DNA from: Ideonella sp. A 288
GTDB lineage: Bacteria > Pseudomonadota > Gammaproteobacteria > Burkholderiales > Burkholderiaceae_C
Assembly: GCF_002198735.1 (NCBI RefSeq)
Contig: NZ_MWLO01000150.1
Coordinates: 17,161-81,160, forward strand
Direction of reading: 5' to 3'
Length of the DNA stretch: 64,000 bases
The position numbers were made by a program, and so were the translations under genes. Shown piece by piece: positions 9,030-17,401 of the stretch (within the stretch, counting starts at the first letter, position 1; each line of letters starts with the position of its first letter). The notes under the pieces are model-generated. The model did not search any database, was not told the origin of the DNA, and worked only from the letters and a program-made list of their open reading frames with translations.

Positions 9030-9190
9030 TGCAGTGTTCGACACCATGCAGCACATCAAACCGCGTCTTTGCCGCCCTGGCGTTGTTGCAAATCCTCGCG
9101 ATGCCACTGGGCATCGCTGTGGTTTGCGCCTAGCCAGGACGACAAATCCATCGGTTTTCTCAGTTGCTGCATGGCATCGAACACTGCACT
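9028..9190. repeat. 163-bp inverted-repeat element between solute-binding protein and kinase genes
   Basis: A 26-bp arm at 9028-9053 is repeated in inverted orientation at 9165-9190 with 24 of 26 positions matching. Inside, 9098-9117 forms a perfect 8-bp stem with a 4-nt loop (GCGATGCC, ACTG, GGCATCGC). The enclosed DNA is visibly poorer in GC than the genes around it. A 38-codon open frame runs on the minus strand from 9172 to 9056, but its third positions do not show the strong G/C bias of local genes. It could be a miniature mobile element, a transcript-end structure or a leader for the kinase gene. Confidence 0.5.
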
Positions 9191-9229
9191 GGCCGTCCCG
9201 CCGCATGTGAACAGGCCCTGCGCCCCGCG

Positions 9230-11887
9230 ATGCCCCTGAAGCCCCCGCTGCTGTCCGCGTTGCCCTGGGCCGTCTGCGCGTTGTCGCTGTCGATCACGGG
9301 CTGGCTGTGGGCGCACGACCGGCAGGGCACGCAGCGCGCGCTGGTCACCGACTTCGACTTCGGCGTGCGCCACACCGCCGGCCGCATCGGGCAGCGCCTG
9401 GCCAGCTACGAACAGATCCTGCGCGGCGCGCAAGGTCTGTTCGCGGCCGCCGGCCAGGTCGACCAAGGTCGCTTCGGTGCCTATGTCGATGCGCTGTCGG
9501 CGGGTGCCGAATTCGCCGGCATCCAGATGCTCGGCCACGCCCGGTGGGCGCCGGGCGATGGCCAGGGCTCGGCGCCGGTGGTGCTGGTCGCCCCGTCCAC
9601 CGCGCGCCACCTGCAGGAGATCGGCACGAACCTGTCGGCCGACCTCGACCGCCGCCTGGCCATGGAGCTGGCGCGGGATTCCGGCGGCTTGGGCATCACG
9701 CGTCGCCAGGTGTCGCGCTCCGACCCCGGCCGCGGCCCGCAATTCGGCTTCGTGATGTTCCTGCCGGTGTACGCCGCCGGACGGCCGCTGGACAGCGCGG
9801 CCGCCCGCCGCGCCGCGCTGACCGGCTGGGTGTACGCCAACATCCGCATGGCCGACCTGATGGCCAGCCTGCACGGCGAGGGCATGCCCGGCCTCGACGT
9901 GCAGGTGCACGATGGCGTGGCCCTGGGCGAGCAGTCGCTGATGTACCAGACCGGCACCGAGACCGACGACGTGTCGGCAGCGCCGGCCGAACCGACGAAC
10001 GGCGGATCCCGTGCGGGCTCGTCCGCCCGCACGGTGGCGCGGCTGGCGCCGCCCGGGGACGCCCTCGAAGCGCTGGAGTACGTCGGCCTGGCCGGCCACA
10101 CCTGGACCGTGAAGGTGTCGGCGAAGCCGTCGTTCGCACAGCACCATGGCGGCGACACGGCGCGGGCCATCGCCCTCGCCGGCATCGGCTTCAGCGTGCT
10201 GCTGGCACTGCTGACGCGCCAGCTGGTGAGCGGCCGCGCGCGCGCCCATGCCATTGCCGGGGCCATGACCCGCGAGCTGCAGGCCAGCGAGGAGCGCTAT
10301 CGCCGCATCGTCGAGACGGCCGACGAGGGCATCTGGCTGACCGACGCGCAGGGCCGCACGTCCTTCGTCAACCCGACGATGGCGCGGCTGCTGGGCTGCC
10401 CGGCCGACGAGTTGATCGGGCGCCCCCGCGATGACTTCATCGAACCGCCCTGGCGCGGGCAGGCCACGCCCACCGAGCCCGAGCCGACGGGCACGGGCAC
10501 CCCGCGCCGCGAGATCGCCCTGCGCCGGCGCGACGGTGCACTGCTGTGGGCCTCGGTGGCGTCCAGCCCGATCACCGACAGCGCCGGTCAGCCGATCGGC
10601 TCGCTGGCCATGGTCACCGACATCACCGAGCGCAAGCAGGCCGACGCCACGCGCGCCCGGCTCGAGCTGCAGTTGCGCGAATCGCAGAAGATGGAAGCGG
10701 TGGGCACGCTGGCCGGCGGCATCGCGCACGATTTCAACAACATCCTTGCCGCCATCCTGGGCAACGTGGCACTGGCGCGGCAGCAGGCCGGCGCGGCCTC
10801 GGAGGCGCAAACGAGCCTCGAGCAGATCAGCAAGGCCGCCGTGCGCGCACGCAGCCTGGTGCAGCAGATCCTGGCCTTCAGCCGCCGCCAGCCGCAGCGC
10901 CTGCTGAGCCAGCCACTGCGGCCGCTGGTGGAAGAGTCGGTGGGGCTGTTGCGACCGCTCCTGCCGGCGCTGGCGGCACTGGAGCTGTCGCTCACCGACA
11001 GGCCGATGAACGTGGGCATGGACGCCACGCAGATCCAGCAGGTGCTGATCAACCTGTGCACCAACGCCTGGCATGCGCTGGAGGGCCAGGCCGGCCGCAT
11101 CGTCGTGGGGCTCGAGCTGGCCACGCTCGACGCGGCAGAGGCCCAGCGCCTGGGCCTCAGGCCGGGCGAGCATGCGCACCTGTGGGTCAGCGACACCGGC
11201 TGCGGCATGGACGACACCACGCGGGCGCGGGTGTTCGAGCCCTTCTTCACCACCAAGGCCACCGGCCAGGGCACGGGCCTCGGGCTGGCGGTGGTGCACG
11301 GGATCGTGGCGACGCACCACGGCACCATCACCGCCCAGAGCACGCCGGGCCAGGGCAGCCGCTTCAGCATCCTCCTGCCGCTGCTGCCGGCGCTGCCACC
11401 CGGGCCGGCCCTGCCGCCACGCGCCCTGCCGACCGACCGCGCCGCACTGCCGGCGAGCCCGGGCGATGCCGGCATCGCCCGCGCCGCGCGGGTGCTGTAC
11501 ATCGACGACGACCCGGTGATGGTCGTGACGGTGCAGGGATTGCTGCAAAGCGCCGGCCACTGCGTCACCGGCCTCGAGGACCCACGCACCGCGATGGAGG
11601 CCCTGCGCGCGCAGCCCGGGGCGTTCGACCTGGTGGTCACCGACTACAACATGCCCGGCCTGTCGGGCCTGGACATCGCCCGCGAGGTGGCCGCCCTGCG
11701 CCCCGACCTGCCGGTGGTCATCACCTCGGGCTACGTGTCGGACGACCTGCTGTCATCGGCCACCCAGGCCGGCGTGCGCCTGGTGATGCAGAAGGAGTAC
11801 ACGCTCGAGCAGTTGGGCGGCGTCGTGCAGCAGGTGCTGGCCGCGACCGTGGACGCGGCCCACGGCGACGCGCCCGCCCCGGGCTGA
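9230..11887 (+). CDS. Hybrid sensor histidine kinase (CHASE-PAS-HisKA-HATPase-REC)
   Basis: 885 residues. The order is: a first transmembrane helix (about 8-24), a periplasmic CHASE-type sensor domain (about 50-290), a second helix (about 308-330), a PAS domain (about 350-465), HisKA with the phosphorylated His in GGIAHDFNN near residue 500, HATPase_c with GCGMDDTTRARVFEPFFTTK and GQGTGLGLAVV, and a C-terminal receiver with DDD near 757 and phospho-acceptor Asp near 805 (VVTDYNMPG). The HDFNN H-box is typical of hybrid kinases. No separate response regulator is adjacent, so the output is unknown. ATG 9230 is preferred over the TTG at 9164, which lies inside the inverted repeat. Confidence 0.9.
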   Translation: MPLKPPLLSALPWAVCALSLSITGWLWAHDRQGTQRALVTDFDFGVRHTAGRIGQRLASYEQILRGAQGLFAAAGQVDQGRFGAYVDALSAGAEFAGIQMLGHARWAPGDGQGSAPVVLVAPSTARHLQEIGTNLSADLDRRLAMELARDSGGLGITRRQVSRSDPGRGPQFGFVMFLPVYAAGRPLDSAAARRAALTGWVYANIRMADLMASLHGEGMPGLDVQVHDGVALGEQSLMYQTGTETDDVSAAPAEPTNGGSRAGSSARTVARLAPPGDALEALEYVGLAGHTWTVKVSAKPSFAQHHGGDTARAIALAGIGFSVLLALLTRQLVSGRARAHAIAGAMTRELQASEERYRRIVETADEGIWLTDAQGRTSFVNPTMARLLGCPADELIGRPRDDFIEPPWRGQATPTEPEPTGTGTPRREIALRRRDGALLWASVASSPITDSAGQPIGSLAMVTDITERKQADATRARLELQLRESQKMEAVGTLAGGIAHDFNNILAAILGNVALARQQAGAASEAQTSLEQISKAAVRARSLVQQILAFSRRQPQRLLSQPLRPLVEESVGLLRPLLPALAALELSLTDRPMNVGMDATQIQQVLINLCTNAWHALEGQAGRIVVGLELATLDAAEAQRLGLRPGEHAHLWVSDTGCGMDDTTRARVFEPFFTTKATGQGTGLGLAVVHGIVATHHGTITAQSTPGQGSRFSILLPLLPALPPGPALPPRALPTDRAALPASPGDAGIARAARVLYIDDDPVMVVTVQGLLQSAGHCVTGLEDPRTAMEALRAQPGAFDLVVTDYNMPGLSGLDIAREVAALRPDLPVVITSGYVSDDLLSSATQAGVRLVMQKEYTLEQLGGVVQQVLAATVDAAHGDAPAPG

Positions 11888-11913
11888 TCGCCACCCTCAC
11901 GGCGGCGGGGCCG

Positions 11914-12420
11914 TCACCGCGGCTCGGCGACCAGCCGCGCCTCGACCTCGCCCAGCACCAGTTGCGTTGGTGCCGGGCCCGCGACCGACAGCACCACCGT
12001 CGCCGGTGGCCGCACGGCGCCGCCGTCGCCGCGCGGCGGCTGCCACGACGGCGGCAGGCGCAGCACGAAGCGGGCCGGCTGGTCGCTGGGGAACAGGCTC
12101 ACCACGCCGACCGCGTGCGCCCGCGGCGCTCGGCCGGCCTCGACGATCGACACCACCAGGCTGACCGGTGCACGCGTCGGGTTCACCACCGCGCCGATGG
12201 ACAGTTGCAGGGCCGTCGACCCCGGTGGCCCCGGCCCGAGCACCGCCTGCGCCAGCCCTGGCGCGGCCAGGGCCGGCAGCGCACCCGGCACGGCACCTGG
12301 CACCCCATCCGCCGCCGGGCGCGGCGCGTCGCCGGCTGCGCCCGCCGCGCAGGCTGCCAGCGCGAGCGCCAGGGCCCCGGGGGCCCACGCCCGCAGCGCG
12401 GTGCCCGCCCGCCCTGTCAC
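11914..12420 (-). CDS. Small lipoprotein coupled to tyrosinase
   Basis: 168 residues beginning at a GTG (12420) that overlaps the tyrosinase stop as GTGA, the usual sign of translational coupling. The N-terminus has a lipobox (LALAAC followed by AAG). The mature part is an all-beta-looking domain (LQLSIGAVVNPTRAPVSL, then LPPSWQPP). Its end, TQLVLGEVEARLVAEPR, resembles the end of the tyrosinase itself (ARLAIGQVELQLARSR), so it may be a detached copy of the tyrosinase C-terminal beta-sandwich. Likely role: a partner or assembly factor of the exported tyrosinase. This is inference; the family was not recognised. Confidence 0.65.
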   Translation of the reverse strand: MTGRAGTALRAWAPGALALALAACAAGAAGDAPRPAADGVPGAVPGALPALAAPGLAQAVLGPGPPGSTALQLSIGAVVNPTRAPVSLVVSIVEAGRAPRAHAVGVVSLFPSDQPARFVLRLPPSWQPPRGDGGAVRPPATVVLSVAGPAPTQLVLGEVEARLVAEPR

Positions 12421-13922
12421 TGCGCGGGCCCCTTGGGCATGAACAGCGGCGCCGGCGCCCGGCTGCGCGCCAGTTGCAGCTCGACCTGCCCGATGGCCAG
12501 CCGGGCCTGACGCGGCGGGCGGCCACCGAAGGGCGTGGCGATGAGCTGCACGCTCAGCTCGCCATCGGCACCGATCTCGCCCAGGCGGCGCAGCCGGCGG
12601 ACGGCCTCGGTCGCGTCCACCATCACCGCCGCGTTGCCATGCACATGCCCGCCATGGTGCGCGTTGGGGTCGTTGAAGAACGCGAAGCTGCCGGCGTAGT
12701 GCGGGTCGTCGACGCCGGTGGCCGCACTGGCGCCGGGCAGGTTCACGAACACGCGCACGAAGAAGTCGCCGGTGGCCGGCTGCTCCAGCTCGGTCAGGCG
12801 CAGCAGCACGCGGTCGTCCGGGCCCAGCGTGGCGTTGGCCGACACCGCCGGGTCGCGCACCCGCAGCACCTCGGTGGCCCGGTCGCCCACGGCCAGTTCG
12901 GTGGGTCTGGACGCGCCCACGCGGCGCACCGTCTCGAGTTCGGCTCGGCCGCCCTCCTCGAGCAGCCGGCGCAGCACCGCCTTGTCGACCTCCAGGCGGT
13001 CCCCCAGCGGGATGCCGCAGCGGTCGAAGGGCGAGGTGTCGTAGCGGTAGCTCAGCAGCGGCGCCAGGTTGAGCAGGCCCACGCTGGTCTGCACCGGCGC
13101 GCCGCTGCGGTCGACGAACTGGTTGTCGAAGCGCATGTTGGCCCAGGCCGGGTCGTTGGTGTTGGCATGGCCGCGCACCACGTTCCACTCCCACCACACG
13201 CGCTCGACCATGCCGTGGTGCAACCAGAAGATCGGGTCCAGCGGCGACATGAAGCTGCCGAAGTTGCCCGAGCCGCCCACCGTGCCGTGCACCGAGTTGT
13301 GCGGGTTCGACTCGAGCGGGCCCTGCGTGGTGCGGTCGCGCTGGCCCAGCACCTTGCCGCTGCCGAAGATCAGGAAGTTGGTCTCGGCCAGGATGGCCGA
13401 CATCACGGCCGGGCCGACGTTGAAGTCCGACATCGGCGGCGGCGGGTTGACGCCGCTGTTGCGCGTGGCGTCGAACAGCGTGTTCGACGCACTGGCCACC
13501 AGGAACTCCGGCTGCAGGCTGCGCTGGCAGGTCCAGTTCCAGTAGGGCAGCGCGAAGGTGTTGTCGCCGGTGAGCTCGCGGCAGATCTGCTCGAAGTACA
13601 GCAGGTAGCCGCGGTGCCAGGGCAGGAACCACCAGTTGCCGTGCGGGCACCAGTCGAGGTGGATGGTGGCCTGCTTCGTCCAGTGGCGCGGGTCGGACGC
13701 CGGCAGCGCCTTCATGGCAGCTACCGCGGCGCGATAGCAGTCCTTCACCGGATCACTGGCGCCCAGGCGTGCCCAGTCGCGCCGCATGGGCCGGTTGCGG
13801 ATCTGCTCGAGCAGGCTCTCGCAGCCGCCCAGCGTGGCCAGGGCCGCACCCGCCGCGGTGGCGGTGGCACCCTTGGCCAGCAGGGCCAGCACGGCCCTGC
13901 GGCCTTCGTCGATGACAGTCAT
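12417..13922 (-). CDS. Tyrosinase / polyphenol oxidase, Tat-type lipoprotein
   Basis: 501 residues. Type-3 copper enzymes oxidise phenols to o-quinones. The CuA site reads HLDWCPHGNWWFLPWH (His 88, 94, 103), and Cys92 lies two before His94, as in enzymes with a Cys-His thioether bridge. The CuB site reads PHNSVHG (His 208 and 212) and DPIFWLHH (His 235/236). The usual HHxxxDR is HHGMVER here. A C-terminal domain (about 330-501) with FAFFNDPNAHHGGHVHG and a final beta repeat follows. The N-terminus DEGRRAVLALLAKG plus LGGC suggests Tat export and lipidation at Cys34. The start follows AAAGGAGC. It overlaps the small lipoprotein gene downstream. Confidence 0.88.
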   Translation of the reverse strand: MTVIDEGRRAVLALLAKGATATAAGAALATLGGCESLLEQIRNRPMRRDWARLGASDPVKDCYRAAVAAMKALPASDPRHWTKQATIHLDWCPHGNWWFLPWHRGYLLYFEQICRELTGDNTFALPYWNWTCQRSLQPEFLVASASNTLFDATRNSGVNPPPPMSDFNVGPAVMSAILAETNFLIFGSGKVLGQRDRTTQGPLESNPHNSVHGTVGGSGNFGSFMSPLDPIFWLHHGMVERVWWEWNVVRGHANTNDPAWANMRFDNQFVDRSGAPVQTSVGLLNLAPLLSYRYDTSPFDRCGIPLGDRLEVDKAVLRRLLEEGGRAELETVRRVGASRPTELAVGDRATEVLRVRDPAVSANATLGPDDRVLLRLTELEQPATGDFFVRVFVNLPGASAATGVDDPHYAGSFAFFNDPNAHHGGHVHGNAAVMVDATEAVRRLRRLGEIGADGELSVQLIATPFGGRPPRQARLAIGQVELQLARSRAPAPLFMPKGPAQ

Positions 13923-14078
13923 GGAAGCTCCTTTCGCGGTGTCGCGATGCACCGGGGGGCGGTGCGTGAGGAGCAGGTTGCGCGCGGCCCGGCGCCCGGT
14001 CATCCGCAGGGCGGACGACGGCGGGCCACGACGTCGGCTTCGAACTGGGGGGACGGCTGCGCCCGAGGGCGCGCGCCT

Positions 14079-14516
14079 TCAGGACGCGCGCGCGTCGATG
14101 AGGCTGAAGTGCGCGCGATAAGACCCCGACACCTCGCCCGGCGCGGCACCCGCGTCGAGGTAGACGGCCACCCGCTGCCCGGTGCGATGCGCCAGCACAT
14201 GGGTGCGCGCGCCCAGTGCGCAGGCCTCGCCGCTGCTGAAGCGCAGGGTGAACTGTTCATGGCCGTCGAGCGCGGACGCGTCGATGCGCACCTCGTCGAG
14301 CGTCAGTGCCACGGGTCGGCCTTCGTGCCGCACCTCGAAGCGATGTCCCACGTAGGCCTGCCAGGCCGCGCCGCGCTGGTCGGTGGCCAGGTCGGGCAGG
14401 CGTCGGCCGCGCAGGGCGGCAACTGCGCCGGGCCCGGCCTCTGCAGAGACAGCGGCGGGCACCGCCACACCGACCAGTGCGGTGCAGCCACCAACGACGA
14501 AATCACGCTTGTTCAT
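14079..14516 (-). CDS. DUF6916-like exported protein
   Basis: 145 residues. The N-terminus MNKRDFVVGGCTALVGVAV, with cleavage likely after VSA near residue 25, looks like a signal sequence, possibly Tat-like with KR in place of RR. The mature domain (about 45-145) has the pattern HRFEVR, ALTLDEVR, EQFTLRFSS, YRAHFSLIDA of small proteins called DUF6916 that sit beside tail-collar proteins in other bacteria. Its first 14 bp overlap the end of the upstream GNAT gene, so the two are translationally coupled. The molecular role is unknown. Confidence 0.7.
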   Translation of the reverse strand: MNKRDFVVGGCTALVGVAVPAAVSAEAGPGAVAALRGRRLPDLATDQRGAAWQAYVGHRFEVRHEGRPVALTLDEVRIDASALDGHEQFTLRFSSGEACALGARTHVLAHRTGQRVAVYLDAGAAPGEVSGSYRAHFSLIDARAS

Positions 14517-15009
14517 GAACGATCTCCTGCATGGGAACGGGATGCCCGGCGCGCCAGGCCATGGCGGTGTACAGACCGTGCTCCGCCTCGGCCACGAAGC
14601 CCAGGCGCGCATACAGCCGCCGCGCCGGGTTCGCATGCAGCACCTGCAGGCTCAGTGGCAGACCGGCAGCGCGCGCCTGATCCATCAGGCGGAGTAGGCA
14701 CTCGGTGCCCAGACCGCGCCGACGGTGCGAGGCCAGCACGGTGATGTCGAGCAGATGGATCGCCTCGGCGCCGTGGTCCACCCACAGCCGGCCGATGGGC
14801 TGGCCACCGCACTCGATGACCGAGCACACCGACGCCGGGAAGCGGCTGCGGTAGCCGCGCTCCTGAGCGTCGAACTGCAATTGCATGAAGGACGCGAAGG
14901 TGGCTGCGTCCCAGTCGGCCATCGCCAGCACATCGGCACGCGAATGTGCATACGCCGCCAACAGGAAGCTGCGGTCGGCAGGGGCCGCCGGACGCAGGGT
15001 CGTGCGCAT
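14503..15009 (-). CDS. GNAT-family N-acetyltransferase
   Basis: 168 residues with the GNAT core: LLDITVLASHRRRGLGTECL carries the acetyl-CoA pyrophosphate loop (RRRGLG), followed by LQVLHANPARRLYARLGF, the usual beta-5/alpha-4 segment. It transfers an acetyl group from acetyl-CoA to an unknown amine. It lies between the three tail-collar genes and the DUF6916-like gene on the same strand and overlaps the latter by 14 bp. This suggests the acetyltransferase belongs to that cassette and may modify one of its proteins. Confidence 0.85.
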   Translation of the reverse strand: MRTTLRPAAPADRSFLLAAYAHSRADVLAMADWDAATFASFMQLQFDAQERGYRSRFPASVCSVIECGGQPIGRLWVDHGAEAIHLLDITVLASHRRRGLGTECLLRLMDQARAAGLPLSLQVLHANPARRLYARLGFVAEAEHGLYTAMAWRAGHPVPMQEIVHEQA

Positions 15010-15029
15010 CGCGATGGGCCCGCCAGCGA

Positions 15030-15548
15030 TCAGCTGCGCGGCGGAAAGACGCCCTGCAGCGCGATGATGAAATTCACCACCAGGTGGGGCTGCCGGTTCT
15101 CGTGCGGCGCACCGGCGCCGCTGACCCCGACCGTGGCCACGTCCATGGCCACCCGCTTGCCAGCGAGCCGGTAGGCCGCCGTGCCACCGGACATCGGCGA
15201 CAGCGCCACCGCCGCCGACGCCGCGCCCGTGGTGGGCGATGCGACGGCCGACAGCCCGTGCGTGTGAGACGGCATCTCCGGCGTCGTCAGCGCCACCGCC
15301 GCCTCGCCGCCGGACTCACCGATGGTGCGTGGCGACAGACCCGGCCCCTGGCCGTGGTGAATGGGTGCGCGCGCCTGCAGGTCGGGCAAGGCGAAGGTGG
15401 CTCGACCGTCGCCGCCGTACTGGGTGCCCAGCAACGAGAACAGCGCGGTGTTCTGCACGATAGGCAGCAACTGCCCGTTGCACAGGGCCCAGCCCCGCGG
15501 CGCGAAGTTGCCTGCGAAGATGCGGATCTCTCCGACGAAGGGGTCCAT
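15030..15548 (-). CDS. Tail-collar domain protein (MdpB-like), copy 3
   Basis: 172 residues. It starts MDPFVGEIRIFAGNFAPRGW and contains the collar hallmarks ALCNGQLLPI, ALFSLLGTQYGGDG and TFALPDLQARAPIHHG, then MPSHTHGL. Such proteins form short trimeric fibres in phage tails, and free-standing chromosomal forms (microcystin-dependent-protein-like) also exist. The C-terminal NRQPHLVVNFIIALQG is the canonical end. It is the most downstream of three tandem paralogues, 10 bp after copy 2. No baseplate, sheath or lysis genes are nearby, so a prophage is unlikely. Confidence 0.85.
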   Translation of the reverse strand: MDPFVGEIRIFAGNFAPRGWALCNGQLLPIVQNTALFSLLGTQYGGDGRATFALPDLQARAPIHHGQGPGLSPRTIGESGGEAAVALTTPEMPSHTHGLSAVASPTTGAASAAVALSPMSGGTAAYRLAGKRVAMDVATVGVSGAGAPHENRQPHLVVNFIIALQGVFPPRS

Positions 15549-15558
15549 GCCGGTCTCC

Positions 15559-16062
15559 TCAGGTGGCGGACGGGAAGATGCCGAACAGCGAAATGATGAA
15601 GCTCACCGTCAGGAAGGGAGCCATGTTCTCGTGCGGCTGTCCACCACCCGCGGCAGTCAGCGCATCGGCGATCATCGGCGTGGTGGCGGGCCCGCTGCCG
15701 TAGTACTGCGCCGTGGCCGACGAGGCCAGCATGCCGCTCGGGCCGGCACCGGACGATGCCGCGGCCGACGTGGCCACCAGCGCATGGCCGTGCGCGCCGT
15801 TGTGCTGCGGCAGCAGGCGCACCGTCTCGCTTCCGCCGGACTGGCCGATGGTCTGGCCACCGCCCTGGTGCAAGGGCACGCGGCCCCGCAGGTCGGGCAG
15901 TGCGAAGGTGGCCTGGCCATCGCCGCCGTAGGTGGTGCCGACCAGGGTGAACAAGACCTCGAACTCGGCGATCGGCAACAGGCTGCCATCGCAGAAGGCC
16001 CACCCATTGGGCGGAAAATTGCCGGCGAACATGCGGATTTCGCCCACGTAGGGATCGCTCAT
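15559..16062 (-). CDS. Tail-collar domain protein (MdpB-like), copy 2
   Basis: 167 residues, colinear with its two neighbours: MSDPYVGEIRMFAGNFPPNGW, AFCDGSLLPIAE, TYGGDGQATFALPDLRGRVPLH, HNGAHGHAL in place of HTH, and the end FLTVSFIISLFGIFPSAT. The central variable part (about 90-140) differs from both neighbours, which is where fibre or ligand specificity would reside. It lies 12 bp after copy 1 in the same transcription unit, and its ATG follows GGAGCCC. Confidence 0.85.
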   Translation of the reverse strand: MSDPYVGEIRMFAGNFPPNGWAFCDGSLLPIAEFEVLFTLVGTTYGGDGQATFALPDLRGRVPLHQGGGQTIGQSGGSETVRLLPQHNGAHGHALVATSAAASSGAGPSGMLASSATAQYYGSGPATTPMIADALTAAGGGQPHENMAPFLTVSFIISLFGIFPSAT

Positions 16063-16074
16063 GGTTGGGCTCCG

Positions 16075-16587
16075 TCAGTCGCGGGAGGGAAAGATGCCCT
16101 GCAGCGCGATGATGAAGCTCACCGTCAGATAGGGCTGCATGTTGTCGTGCGGCGCGGCCGCGGCGGTCGAAGAAATTGCCGACGGGTGCAAGGCCACGGG
16201 CGGCGAACCGCCGGGGGCGTACATGTCCTTGCCGCCGCGCCCCTTGACCGCCGGCGTGGCATTGGCCGGCAAGGCGCCGGTGGCAACGTCGGAACTGGCC
16301 ATCAAGGCATGGGTGTGCGCTGGGATCTCGCTCGCGGTCAAGGTGTGCGCCGCTTCGCCGCCGCGCTGGCCGATCGGCATGCTGGCACCGAAATGCAGCG
16401 GCATGCGCGCCCGGAGATCCGGGAGTGCGAAGTTCACGCGGCCGTCGCCGCCGTAGGTGGTGCCCAGGATCGAGAACAGCGCCTGGTTCTGATTGATCGA
16501 CAACAGTTGTCCGTTGCACAACGCCCAGCCGCGCGGGGCCGCGGCAAAGCTGGCGAGACGGATCTCGCCGAGGAAAGGGTCGGCCAT
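16075..16587 (-). CDS. Tail-collar domain protein (MdpB-like), copy 1
   Basis: 170 residues and the first gene of the cassette. It shows MADPFLGEIRLASFAAAPRGW, ALCNGQLLSINQNQALFSILG, TYGGDGRVNFALPDLRARM, IPAHTHAL and the closing YLTVSFIIALQGIFPSRD. It has the same length and domain plan as the next two, so the trio probably arose by tandem duplication and could form a heterotrimer. The start follows AGGAGAC. The PEP-CTERM gene ends 41 bp upstream on the same strand. Confidence 0.85.
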   Translation of the reverse strand: MADPFLGEIRLASFAAAPRGWALCNGQLLSINQNQALFSILGTTYGGDGRVNFALPDLRARMPLHFGASMPIGQRGGEAAHTLTASEIPAHTHALMASSDVATGALPANATPAVKGRGGKDMYAPGGSPPVALHPSAISSTAAAAPHDNMQPYLTVSFIIALQGIFPSRD

Positions 16588-16627
16588 CGAAGTCTCCTGA
16601 GGGCACGCCGCATCGCGCGGCGCAAGG

Positions 16628-17401
16628 TCAGCGCGCCGGTCTGGCGGTGCGGCGACGCACGGCGCTGGCGCCCGCCAGGGCGATCAGCACCAGCGCCAGC
16701 GACGCGGGCTCGGGCATCGGGTTGATCACGCGGCCGCAGCCCGGCGTGCCGACGTCGCAGGTGGTGAAGTTGATGTCCAGGTTGCCGCCTGCGAACAACG
16801 CGCCGCGGATGTCGGGCGTGAAGAGCATCGACGCGAGATCGATCGACAGGTTGCCCGGGGTGAGGGCATTGAAGTGGACCAGGCTGCCCAGGTTGGCCGG
16901 CGACGCAAAGCCGCTGCCGCTGACCGTGACCCCGGTGATCAACTTGCCGGCGATGCTGAGGCCCGAGAACTCGTAGCGCGCCATGTCGGCGAGCAGGTCG
17001 AGATAGCCCGTGGACAGCACGTCGTCCAGCGGATCGAGCGTGCCCTGGTCGACCTGCGACCCGGCGGCCACGCGCAGCGAGATGTCGCTGGCGCCGTTGA
17101 AGCTGATGAACTCGCCTGGCAGCATGTAGCTACCGATGGACGTATCGACAAACCCGCCCGCCCCGTCGTTGGCATGGATACCGTCGGCAACGCTCACCGT
17201 GTCGGTGTACGGACCCGTGAACGGGATGATGTTCGCCCCGCCATCGGTGGTGACACCGCCGGGCGAGAAGAGCCCGACGGTGACGGAGCCCTGCAACAGG
17301 CCCGCCTGCGCCGGCAATGCGGCCGCGGCCAGACCCAGGACACAGGCCAACGACGAGAGGCAGCGCCTCATCGCGCAGCCCGACAGCGTGTTCATCTTCA
17401 T
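16628..17401 (-). CDS. PEP-CTERM sorting-domain protein
   Basis: 257 residues. A Sec signal peptide (cleavage after PAQA near residue 33) is followed by a Gly/Thr/Ser-rich mature part of unknown function. The C-terminal sorting signal MPEPASLALVLIALAGAS ends in an Arg-rich tail (VRRRTARPAR). Such proteins are cleaved by an EpsH-type exosortase and released to the surface or exopolysaccharide. A CDVGTPGCG pair may form a disulfide. The start may be ATG 17401 or ATG 17395. No exosortase is encoded in the window. Confidence 0.85.
   Translation of the reverse strand: MKMNTLSGCAMRRCLSSLACVLGLAAAALPAQAGLLQGSVTVGLFSPGGVTTDGGANIIPFTGPYTDTVSVADGIHANDGAGGFVDTSIGSYMLPGEFISFNGASDISLRVAAGSQVDQGTLDPLDDVLSTGYLDLLADMARYEFSGLSIAGKLITGVTVSGSGFASPANLGSLVHFNALTPGNLSIDLASMLFTPDIRGALFAGGNLDINFTTCDVGTPGCGRVINPMPEPASLALVLIALAGASAVRRRTARPAR

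Noticed and set aside
9056..9172. 38-codon minus-strand gene
   Set aside because: Third positions lack the strong local G/C bias and the frame is made largely of inverted-repeat DNA; kept only as part of the repeat element.
15030..16587. Tail-collar genes as part of a prophage
   Set aside because: No capsid, sheath, integrase, lysis or attachment sites nearby; the cassette stands between ordinary chromosomal genes.
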